In this document: one piece after another, positions 14,042 to 20,945 of the stretch | Position numbering within the stretch: the first letter of the stretch is position 1 | Layout of the letters: each line of letters opens with the position of its first letter | Source: an uncultured Prevotellaceae bacterium | Lineage (GTDB): Bacteria; Bacteroidota; Bacteroidia; Bacteroidales; Bacteroidaceae | Length of the DNA: 39,843 nt | Direction: 5' to 3' | NCBI GenBank assembly: GCA_947168395.1 | Contig: CAMVLT010000033.1 | Location: forward strand, 1-39,843 | Program-made: the position numbers and the translations under genes | The notes under the pieces: generated by a model | What the model saw: the letters and a program-made list of their open reading frames with translations, nothing else | Told to the model about the DNA's origin: nothing | The model's database searches: none

Positions 14042-14977
14042 GTGCAAAGACGAATTCTGCTGCTGACAGTCGTGCTGCTGACCATGCTTGAGGCGAAGGC
14101 GCAGTATGATCCGTCGTTCAGTCATTACTGGGCGATGGAGCCGTCGTTTAACCCTGCTGCGGTGGGCAAGGAGCAGAAGCTGAACGTGGCGGGTGCCTAC
14201 AATATGACGCTGACGGGCTTTGAGCACAACCCGAAGACGATGTACATAGGGGCTGACATGCCGCTTTACCTGTTGGGGGCTTACCACGGGGTGGGCCTGC
14301 TGGTGGTCAACGACGAGATTGGTCTGTTCTCGCACAAGAAGGTGGGGGTGCAGTATGCTTACAAACACAAGCTGCTGGGCGGCATGATCAGCATTGGCGT
14401 GCAAGCCGGGCTGCTGAGCGAGAATTTCAACGGCTCGGAAGTTGATACGGAGATGGACGGCGACGAAGCCTTTGCGAAGTCAGAGGTGACGGGCACGGGC
14501 TTTGACTTTGCTGCCGGCCTGTACTATACACACCGCAACTGGTACGTGGGTGTGTCGTCGCAGCACCTCACCGCGCCAGTCGTGGAATTGGGTGAAACGA
14601 ACGAGTTAGAGATAGCCCGCAGTTATTATTTTACGGGTGGATACAATATTCGGCTAAGAAATCCGTTTCTTACAATACAGACCTCAGTATTAGGCCGTAC
14701 GGATGGGGTTGCCTACCGTGGTGACATATCGGCGCGACTGAAATATACGCACGAGAAGCGAGTGATGTATGCCGGTCTCTCGTACAGTCCCACCAACTCG
14801 GTGACGCTGTTGATTGGCGGTTACTTTCACGGCATTATGCTGGGCTACAGCTACGAGGCCTACACGTCGGCCATCAGCCTTGGCAACGGAAGCCACGAGC
14901 TGTTTGTGGGTTATCAGACGGATATCAACCTTTTCAAGAAAGGAAGGAACCGTCACCAGAGTGTGAGGATTCTGTAA
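14042..14977 (+). CDS. Type IX secretion membrane protein, PorP/SprF family
   Basis: PorP/SprF proteins are outer-membrane beta-barrels working with the GldK-N core. The 311-aa product starts at GTG 14042 (a stop lies two codons upstream and no ATG precedes the signal peptide) and has signal peptide LLLTVVLLTMLEAKAQ. The mature start, YDPSFSHYWAMEPSFNPAAV, is the family signature, followed by alternating strands and a lipid-facing end. It is the first gene of porP-gldKLMN, the usual order. A 67-bp gap with a hairpin repeat separates it from gldK. Confidence 0.93.
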   Translation: MQRRILLLTVVLLTMLEAKAQYDPSFSHYWAMEPSFNPAAVGKEQKLNVAGAYNMTLTGFEHNPKTMYIGADMPLYLLGAYHGVGLLVVNDEIGLFSHKKVGVQYAYKHKLLGGMISIGVQAGLLSENFNGSEVDTEMDGDEAFAKSEVTGTGFDFAAGLYYTHRNWYVGVSSQHLTAPVVELGETNELEIARSYYFTGGYNIRLRNPFLTIQTSVLGRTDGVAYRGDISARLKYTHEKRVMYAGLSYSPTNSVTLLIGGYFHGIMLGYSYEAYTSAISLGNGSHELFVGYQTDINLFKKGRNRHQSVRIL

Positions 14978-14978
14978 G

Positions 14979-15008
14979 GCCCACCCAAGCCCTCCCGAAG
15001 GGAGGGGT
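14979..15008. repeat. Hairpin repeat between porP and gldK
   Basis: CCCTCCCGAAGGGAGGGG is preceded by GCCCACCCAAG. Its 28 bases at 14979-15006 are the reverse complement of 15093-15120 within gldK, with one mismatch. It begins 1 base after the porP stop codon. Confidence 0.8.
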
Positions 15009-15044
15009 GTTTAGATACAAGAAGAAGTAAAAACAATATTAGTT

Positions 15045-16547
15045 ATGAAATATTACGAGATAAGAAATTCTTGGCGGAAAGTAACCAGACATCCCTCCCT
15101 TTGGGAGGGCTTGGGTGGGCTTTTCTGCCTTATGTTCCTTCTTACAGGTTGTTTCGGCAGCAAGGTGTCATCGGGTAACGGAGGCGAACTGACAGGATCG
15201 GGTAGTCGGGCGTTCTCCGAGCCGTCGCCGTTTGGCATGGTGCTCATCAAGCGCGGACACCTGAAGATGGGTATCGAGGAACAAGACTCGCTCTGGGGCA
15301 AGCAGACGCCTGTGCGTGACATTTCGGTGGACGGATTCTGGATGGACGACACTGAAATCACGAACTCGGAGTACCGACAGTTCGTGAACTACGTGCGCGA
15401 CTCCATCATCCGCGAGCGTCTGGCCGACCCGAACTATGGCGGTGACGAGACGTACAAGATTGAGGAGGACAAGAACGGCGACCCCATCAAGCCGCACCTG
15501 AACTGGAAGAAGTCGCTGCCCCGCAAGCCGAACGAGGACGAGCTGCGTGCCTTGGAGAGCGTCTACGTCACGAACCCCGTGACGGGAGAAAAGATGCTGG
15601 ACGCCGCCCAGATGAACTTCCGCTACGAGGTGTACGACTACACGGAGGCCGCGCTGCGCCGTAACCGTCTGAACCCCGAGGAGCGCAACCTGAACACCGA
15701 CGTTGCCGTAGACCCGAACGAGAAGGTCTGGATTTCCAAGGACACAGCCTACATTGACGACGAGGGTAAGATTGTGCGCCAGACCATCGAGCGCGAGCTG
15801 AGCGGTCCGTGGGACTTCCTTAACACGTACATTATTAATATATACCCCGACACGACCTGCTGGGTGAACGACTTCCCCAACGCCGACAACGAGGTGTATA
15901 TGCGCAACTACTTCTCGAACCCCGCCTACAACGACTATCCTGTGGTGGGCGTGACGTGGGAGCAAGCCAACGCCTTCTGCGCCTGGCGCACAGAGTACCT
16001 GCTGAAGGGACTCGGCCCCGCCGCCCGCTTCGTACAGCGCTACCGCCTGCCGACAGAGGCCGAATGGGAGTATGCCGCCCGTGGCAAGGACGGTACGGAG
16101 TTCCCGTGGGAGAACGAGGACGTGGCCAGCGGCAGAGGTTGCTTCTTTGCCAACTTCAAGCCCGATGACGGCAACTACACCAAGGACGGCAACCTGATAA
16201 CGTCGAAGGTGGGTATCTACAGTTCGAACACGAACGGGCTCTACGACATGGCCGGCAACGTGGCCGAGTGGACCTCGACCATCTATACCGAGGCTGGCGT
16301 GGACGCCATGAACGACGTGAACCCGCAGCTGAAGTACAATGCCGCCCGTGAAGACCCCTACCGGCTGAAGAAGAAGAGTGTGCGCGGCGGCTCGTGGAAA
16401 GACCCCGAGAGCTACATCCGCTCGGCCTGGCGCAGCAGCGAGTTCCAGAACCAGCCTCGCAGCTATATCGGTTTCCGTTGCGTGCGCTCCTTAGCCAATA
16501 CCGTGAGCGAGAAGACCAAGCCAGGCAAGACCTCAAAAAAAAAGTAG
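15045..16547 (+). CDS. gldK: T9SS ring lipoprotein GldK (PorK)
   Basis: GldK and GldN form the periplasmic ring on the inner face of the outer membrane. The 500-aa protein has a lipobox LLTGC (Cys36) and a formylglycine-generating-enzyme-like (SUMF1) fold: MVLIKRGHLKMG near 66, DGFWMDDTEITNSEYRQFV near 96-114, VVGVTWEQANAFCAWR near 301, YRLPTEAEWEYAARG near 331, GLYDMAGNVAEWTS near 398 and YIGFRCVRS near 475. GldK is structural rather than enzymatic in this family. The n-region of the signal peptide is unusually long because a hairpin repeat (15092-15120) is read through as HPSLWEGLGG. Confidence 0.96.
   Translation: MKYYEIRNSWRKVTRHPSLWEGLGGLFCLMFLLTGCFGSKVSSGNGGELTGSGSRAFSEPSPFGMVLIKRGHLKMGIEEQDSLWGKQTPVRDISVDGFWMDDTEITNSEYRQFVNYVRDSIIRERLADPNYGGDETYKIEEDKNGDPIKPHLNWKKSLPRKPNEDELRALESVYVTNPVTGEKMLDAAQMNFRYEVYDYTEAALRRNRLNPEERNLNTDVAVDPNEKVWISKDTAYIDDEGKIVRQTIERELSGPWDFLNTYIINIYPDTTCWVNDFPNADNEVYMRNYFSNPAYNDYPVVGVTWEQANAFCAWRTEYLLKGLGPAARFVQRYRLPTEAEWEYAARGKDGTEFPWENEDVASGRGCFFANFKPDDGNYTKDGNLITSKVGIYSSNTNGLYDMAGNVAEWTSTIYTEAGVDAMNDVNPQLKYNAAREDPYRLKKKSVRGGSWKDPESYIRSAWRSSEFQNQPRSYIGFRCVRSLANTVSEKTKPGKTSKKK
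15092..15120. repeat. In-frame hairpin repeat in the gldK signal peptide
   Basis: CCCTCCCTTTGGGAGGG continues with CTTGGGTGGGC. In the gldK frame it gives PSLWEGLGG, just before the hydrophobic core LFCLMFLLTGC. It can pair with 14979-15006 over 27 of 28 positions, placing the gldK start codon (15045) in the loop. Confidence 0.8.
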
Positions 16548-16632
16548 GTAACAAAGGTGAGGCCCGACACAACTTCGGCGGCTCAACCATCCATTAAATC
16601 GTAATTAGTGAATTGTCAAATAGAACATAGGA

Positions 16633-17463
16633 ATGACAAAGTACAGTAAGTTCAATATCATCTACCGCTTGCAAAAGTGGCTGGATAGCGTCCCCGGACA
16701 AACGTTCATGAACTACGCTTACAGCTGGGGTGCATCAATCGTGATTTTAGGTACGCTTTTCAAGCTTACCCACCTGCCTGGCGCCAACTTCATGCTGTTC
16801 CTCGGCATGGGCACCGAGGTTGTGGTGTTCTTCATCGCCGCCTTCGACCGCCCGTTCGACAAGACTGCCGACGGCATGGAGCTGCCGACGCATGTTGGCG
16901 AGGAGGCAGAGTATCCGGCAATGGCGGAAGGCTCGGAGATGCCTGCGGCTGCCGTTGTTGGCGGTGGTGGTGGCGTCGTTGGTGGTGGCACCATCATCAT
17001 TGGCGGTGGAGGGGGTGCTGCAACAGAGTTGCAGCCTACGGAGAAGGCAGGCGCGAGCGAGGCTCCGGTGGTGGACACGGAGGCCATAGCGGCCGTCTCG
17101 TCGTCGGTTACCACGATGGCAGGTGGTACGGTGGTAACACCTGTACCGCAGGTCAACCCGGAACTGGAGGAGGCTACGTCCAACTACGTGGACGAACTGA
17201 AGAACCTGACCGAGATGCTGCACAGGGTATCGGAGCAGAGCGAGCGTCTGTCGCGTGACAGCGAGGAGATGGAGAACCTGAACCGCACGCTTACCGGCAT
17301 CTGCAAGATTTACGAGATGCAGCTCAAGGGTGCCTCGCAGCAGATTGGCACTATCGACGAGATTAACGAGCAGACCAAGCGCATGGCCGACCAGATAGCG
17401 GAGCTGAACCAGATTTACGCCCGCATGATTGAGGCCATGACGGTCAATATGCCGAAGGTGTGA
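16633..17463 (+). CDS. gldL: T9SS inner-membrane motor protein GldL (PorL)
   Basis: GldL forms the proton-driven rotor/stator with GldM. The 276-aa protein has two membrane helices (about 29-43 and 52-71). The second carries the acidic Glu62 in GMGTEVVVFFIAAF, and the loop before it has KLTHLPGANF; these match the charged residues proposed to conduct protons. The C-terminal half is a coiled coil (about 175-270). Between them lies an odd linker at about 107-132 made of Gly runs and Val/Ile (VVGGGGGVVGGGTIII). Gaps of about 85 bp lie on each side within the operon. Confidence 0.95.
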   Translation: MTKYSKFNIIYRLQKWLDSVPGQTFMNYAYSWGASIVILGTLFKLTHLPGANFMLFLGMGTEVVVFFIAAFDRPFDKTADGMELPTHVGEEAEYPAMAEGSEMPAAAVVGGGGGVVGGGTIIIGGGGGAATELQPTEKAGASEAPVVDTEAIAAVSSSVTTMAGGTVVTPVPQVNPELEEATSNYVDELKNLTEMLHRVSEQSERLSRDSEEMENLNRTLTGICKIYEMQLKGASQQIGTIDEINEQTKRMADQIAELNQIYARMIEAMTVNMPKV

Positions 17464-17546
17464 AAAGGGGAAAGTGAAAAATGAAAAGGGAAAAGTGAAT
17501 AATTTGCTGCCGCCATACCATAGGCGGGAACAAAAATCAAACGAAT

Positions 17547-19115
17547 ATGGCAATTAAGAAAAGACCGGTATCTCCGCGCCAGAAGATGATTAACCTGATG
17601 TACGTCGTCTTGATGGCCATGCTTGCGCTGAACGTCTCGAACGAGGTGCTCAACGGCTTCTCCATCGTGGAGGAAAGCCTGAAGCGCACGACGGCCAACG
17701 CCACGAAGGAGAACCTTGCAATATACGACGACTTCGGCGCGCAGATGAAGGCGAACCCGCAGAAGGTGAAGGAGTGGTACGACAAGGCCATGCTGGTGCG
17801 CCAGATGAGCGACTCGCTCTACAACATGGCCGACGAGCTGAAAATCGCCATCGTGAAGGAGGCCGACGGCAAGGACGGCGACCTGCACAACATTCGCAAC
17901 AAGGAGGACATGGAGGCAGCCAACCAGGTGATGCTGGCTCCGGGACGCGGACGTGGCCAGGAATTGTTCGACGCCATCAACAACTACAAGAAGCAGATGC
18001 TGGAGATGGCCATAGGCACGCGCCAGAAGAGGACCATCAGCGAGATTCTGTCGACCACCATTCCCGAGAACATGCGTACCCTTGGCAAGAACTGGCAGGA
18101 GTACATGTTCGAGTCGATGCCGGCCGCTGCTGCCGTCACCCTGCTGTCGACGCTGCAGAGCAACGTGCGCTACACCGAGGGTGAGATACTGCACACGCTG
18201 GAGCAGAACATCGACGTGAAGGATATACGCGTCAACGCCCTCGAGGCGTTCGTCATCCCCAACTCGCAGACCATCGTCCGCGGCGACAAGTTCTCGGCCC
18301 ATATCGTCATGGCCGCCGTTGACACCACCCAGGTGCCCGACATCTACATAGGCAACCAGAAGGTGACGCTGCGCGACAACATCTACGAGCGCATCTGCGG
18401 CACAACGGGCGACTTCACCCTGGCTGGTTACATTGAGACCGTCAACGGTAACGGTGACCGCATCAAGCGTGACTTCTCGCAGAAGTACACCGTTGTCGAC
18501 CCGTCGGCCACCGTCTCTGCCGACCTCATGAACATGCTCTACGCCGGCTACTCCAACCCCATCAGCGTGTCGGTGCCCGGTGTTCCCCTGAACAAGATAC
18601 AGGCCACGATGAGTGGCGGTGGCACGCTGCAGCCCACTGGCCCCGGCAAGTATATAGCCCGTCCGTCGAAGGTCGGCGAGAACGTGACCATCACCGTCAC
18701 CTCGACCAATACCGGCCGTCCACAGCAGATGGGACAATTCACCTTCCGTGTGCGCAAGCTGCCCGACCCGACACCATTCATTGCCATAAAGGACGAGCAG
18801 GGCAATCCCTCGCGCTTCAAGGGTGGCGGTCTGGCTAAAGGCAGCCTGATGGGCATCGACGGCATTGGTGCCGCCATCGACGACGGCATCCTCGACATCT
18901 CCTTTAAGGTGGTATCGTTCGAGACGGTGTTCTTCGACAACATGGGTAACGCTGTGCCTATGGCCAGCAACGGCTCGCAGTTCTCTGACCGCCAGAAGGA
19001 CACCTTCCGCAAGCTGGCCCGCAACCGCCGTTTCTACATCTCGCGTGTCACCGCCATCGGTCCCGACGGCATCCAGCGCACATTACAGAATCCTATGGAA
19101 ATAATCGTGAAGTAG
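17547..19115 (+). CDS. gldM: T9SS periplasm-spanning motor protein GldM (PorM)
   Basis: GldM spans the periplasm as a dimer and transmits GldL motion to the GldK/N ring. The 522-aa product starts MAIKKRPVSPRQKMINLMYV, with a single membrane helix at about 14-30 that ends ALNVSNEVLNGF, the family opening. The rest is periplasmic: a helical D1 domain (about 35-215) and beta-rich domains with YAGYSNPISVSVPGVP near 331 and RVRKLPDPTPFIA near 399. The length and end (LQNPMEIIVK) agree with PorM. Confidence 0.96.
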   Translation: MAIKKRPVSPRQKMINLMYVVLMAMLALNVSNEVLNGFSIVEESLKRTTANATKENLAIYDDFGAQMKANPQKVKEWYDKAMLVRQMSDSLYNMADELKIAIVKEADGKDGDLHNIRNKEDMEAANQVMLAPGRGRGQELFDAINNYKKQMLEMAIGTRQKRTISEILSTTIPENMRTLGKNWQEYMFESMPAAAAVTLLSTLQSNVRYTEGEILHTLEQNIDVKDIRVNALEAFVIPNSQTIVRGDKFSAHIVMAAVDTTQVPDIYIGNQKVTLRDNIYERICGTTGDFTLAGYIETVNGNGDRIKRDFSQKYTVVDPSATVSADLMNMLYAGYSNPISVSVPGVPLNKIQATMSGGGTLQPTGPGKYIARPSKVGENVTITVTSTNTGRPQQMGQFTFRVRKLPDPTPFIAIKDEQGNPSRFKGGGLAKGSLMGIDGIGAAIDDGILDISFKVVSFETVFFDNMGNAVPMASNGSQFSDRQKDTFRKLARNRRFYISRVTAIGPDGIQRTLQNPMEIIVK

Positions 19116-19130
19116 CGGGCTTTGCCCTAA

Positions 19131-19165
19131 ATGATAAATGATAAATGATAAATGATAAATGATAA
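19131..19165 (+). repeat. Heptamer tandem repeat (ATGATAA)x5 upstream of gldN
   Basis: Five perfect copies of the 7-base unit ATGATAA lie between the gldM stop and the gldN start. A near-perfect inverse (TTATCAT units) lies at 19237-19268 within the gldN signal-peptide codons. Confidence 0.85.
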
Positions 19166-19186
19166 ATGAAAAGTGAAAGATATAAT

Positions 19187-20287
19187 ATGACAGCAAATCA
19201 ATTCCCAATAGCTAAACGATGGATGATGGTGATAGGTTTATCATTTATCATTTGTCATTTATCATTTAGCGAAGCGCAGGCCCAGCCTAAGAAGAGCCGT
19301 GTGCAGCAGATGCAGAAGAGTCAGCAACAGCAGAAGAAGCAGACGACGTCGTCGCAGGGCATGACGCGCCGCATGCAGATGAGCTATCCCGTGGCCCTCG
19401 ACATGCCCGAGGACGTAGTGTGGCGCCGTGACATCTACCGCGAAATCAACCTCAACGACGATGCCAACGCCGGCCTGTACTATCCCGTGCAGCCGCAGGG
19501 CAAGCAGCTGAACCTGTTTACTTACATCTTCAAGCTGGCCCAGAACAACTACATTCCCATCTACGAGTACTCGGTGGCCAACGACGGCAACGACGATTTC
19601 TCGGACGCCGCAAAGGTGAAGCTGAAGACGGTGCTCGACGACCGCCACATCTTCTACGAGGAGCAGGACGGTAAGCTGAAGGTCGATAACAGCGACATAC
19701 CCTCGGCCGAGGTGATGAAATACTACCTGAAGGAGAGTGCCTACTACGACCAGAGCAATGCCACGTTCCACATCAAGCCACTGGCTCTATGTCCCATCAT
19801 GATGCGTGAGGACGACTTTGGCGGCGAAGCCACCCAGTACCCCTTGTTCTGGGTGAAGTACTCGGACCTGGAGCCGTTCCTCAGCCGCCAAACGGTCATG
19901 ACGTCGAACGTGAACAACGCCGCCGTCATGTCGATGGACGACTACTTCACGCTGAACAAGTACAAGGGCAAGATATACAAGACCAACAACATGCTGGGCA
20001 AGACGCTGGCACAGATTGCCGGAGGCGACTCGGCCAAGCTGTCGGACGAGCAGAAGCGCATCGAGGCCGAGCTGGAGGCGTTCAAGAACAACATCTTCGG
20101 CGACCAGCAGAAGAAGGACTCCCTCGACAGCATTGCCAATGCCAATCCTGCCAACGTAAAGGCTGCCAAAAAGGCGCGCAAGGAGAGAACCAAGACCGAG
20201 AAGGCCAGCCGCCGCACGAAGTCGTCGTCATCCTCATCCAGCTCGTCGTCGGCTGCCCGTGTATCTGTACGCCGTCAGCGGCATTGA
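19187..20287 (+). CDS. gldN: T9SS ring protein GldN (PorN)
   Basis: GldN pairs with GldK in the periplasmic ring. The start is ambiguous: ATG 19166 lies at the end of the heptamer repeat, ATG 19187 (chosen) gives MTANQFPIAKRWMMVIGLSF, and 19223 would also keep the signal peptide. The hydrophobic core (GLSFIICHLSF) is encoded by the inverse of the upstream heptamer repeat. The conserved core includes WRRDIYREINLNDDANAGLY near 80, PLFWVKYSDLEPF near 219 and MSMDDYFTLNKYKGKIYKT near 247. The end is basic and serine-rich, with a run of ten Ser encoded by TCN/AGC triplets, and is probably disordered. Confidence 0.94.
   Translation: MTANQFPIAKRWMMVIGLSFIICHLSFSEAQAQPKKSRVQQMQKSQQQQKKQTTSSQGMTRRMQMSYPVALDMPEDVVWRRDIYREINLNDDANAGLYYPVQPQGKQLNLFTYIFKLAQNNYIPIYEYSVANDGNDDFSDAAKVKLKTVLDDRHIFYEEQDGKLKVDNSDIPSAEVMKYYLKESAYYDQSNATFHIKPLALCPIMMREDDFGGEATQYPLFWVKYSDLEPFLSRQTVMTSNVNNAAVMSMDDYFTLNKYKGKIYKTNNMLGKTLAQIAGGDSAKLSDEQKRIEAELEAFKNNIFGDQQKKDSLDSIANANPANVKAAKKARKERTKTEKASRRTKSSSSSSSSSSAARVSVRRQRH
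19237..19268. repeat. Inverse heptamer repeat inside the gldN signal-peptide codons
   Basis: TTTATCATTTATCATTTGTC and the following ATTTATCATTTA are four TTATCAT-type units, the reverse complement of the ATGATAA array at 19131-19165. One unit has a changed base (TTGTCAT). Confidence 0.75.
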
Positions 20288-20312
20288 ACGTTGAACATTG
20301 AACGTTGAACAT
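20285..20312 (+). repeat. Heptamer tandem repeat (TGAACRT)x4
   Basis: TGAACGT and TGAACAT alternate twice, beginning with the gldN stop codon itself (TGA 20285-20287) and ending just before the next gene. Confidence 0.8.
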
Positions 20313-20318
20313 TGGAGG

Positions 20319-20945
20319 ATGAAGAGGATTGTTGCATCATTGCTGTTGTCGGTGGGTTTGCTGACTGCGTCGCATGCCGAGTCGCTGATTAACTTCGGCT
20401 TCAAGGGCGGTATCGAACTCATCAACATGGACTTCAACGCCTCTACCCTGAATGCCAGCAACCGCGCCGGCTTCTACATCGGCCCGTCGCTGCGGTTCAA
20501 CCTGCCCGTAGTCGGCCTCAGCCTCGACGCATCGGGCTTTTACAGCCAGCGCGACCTGAAGGTGACCGGCGAGAAACTCTCCCAGAAGAGCATACTGCTG
20601 CCGGCCAACGTGCGCTATGGCGTAGGCATCGGCGACCTGCTCTGCATCTTTGCCACTGCCGGCCCGCAGTTTAGTTTCAACGTGGGCGACGACGTGTTTC
20701 ACTGGGTAGACGAGAACGGCAACGACAGCCAGTTTACCCTGCAGAATACCATGCTCAGCTTCAACTTCGGTGCCGGTGCCCGCATAGGCAGCCACTTAGA
20801 GGTGGGCATCTATTACAACATCCCGGTAGGCAAGACGGCCGACTTCACTTGGGAGAAGTTAGGCGACCAACTGAGTGAGACGACTTGGAACAGCGCCAAG
20901 TCGCGTACCAATGCGTGGCATGTTTCGTTGTCTTACTATTTCTGA
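20319..20945 (+). CDS. Outer-membrane beta-barrel protein (PorT-like size)
   Basis: From ATG 20319 (a longer TTG start would translate the heptamer repeat) the product is 208 aa with signal peptide MKRIVASLLLSVGLLTASHA. Alternating strands follow, such as INFGFKGGIELINMDF and AGFYIGPSLRFNLPVVGLSL, and a final aromatic strand WHVSLSYYF that fits an eight-stranded barrel. Length and gene position next to gldN are compatible with a PorT/OMP_b-brl_2 protein, but I cannot show it serves T9SS. GGAGG directly abuts the ATG. Its stop codon overlaps the priA start (TGATG). Confidence 0.8.
   Translation: MKRIVASLLLSVGLLTASHAESLINFGFKGGIELINMDFNASTLNASNRAGFYIGPSLRFNLPVVGLSLDASGFYSQRDLKVTGEKLSQKSILLPANVRYGVGIGDLLCIFATAGPQFSFNVGDDVFHWVDENGNDSQFTLQNTMLSFNFGAGARIGSHLEVGIYYNIPVGKTADFTWEKLGDQLSETTWNSAKSRTNAWHVSLSYYF

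Noticed and set aside
14979..15120. Invertible DNA switch at gldK (and 9507-9757 at sprA)
   Set aside because: Inversion would destroy the start of the reading frame, the repeats are GC-rich hairpins found widely in other places, and no invertase gene is nearby. An RNA-level effect is more plausible.
17464..17546. Possible fourth tandem repeat (GAAAAGTG/GAAAAATG) after gldL
   Set aside because: Units vary in length and sequence; the purine-rich run is not a clear array.
17415..18737. 440-aa minus-strand frame over gldM
   Set aside because: Antisense shadow of gldM; rich in His, Val and Gln from reversed codons, with no recognisable domain.
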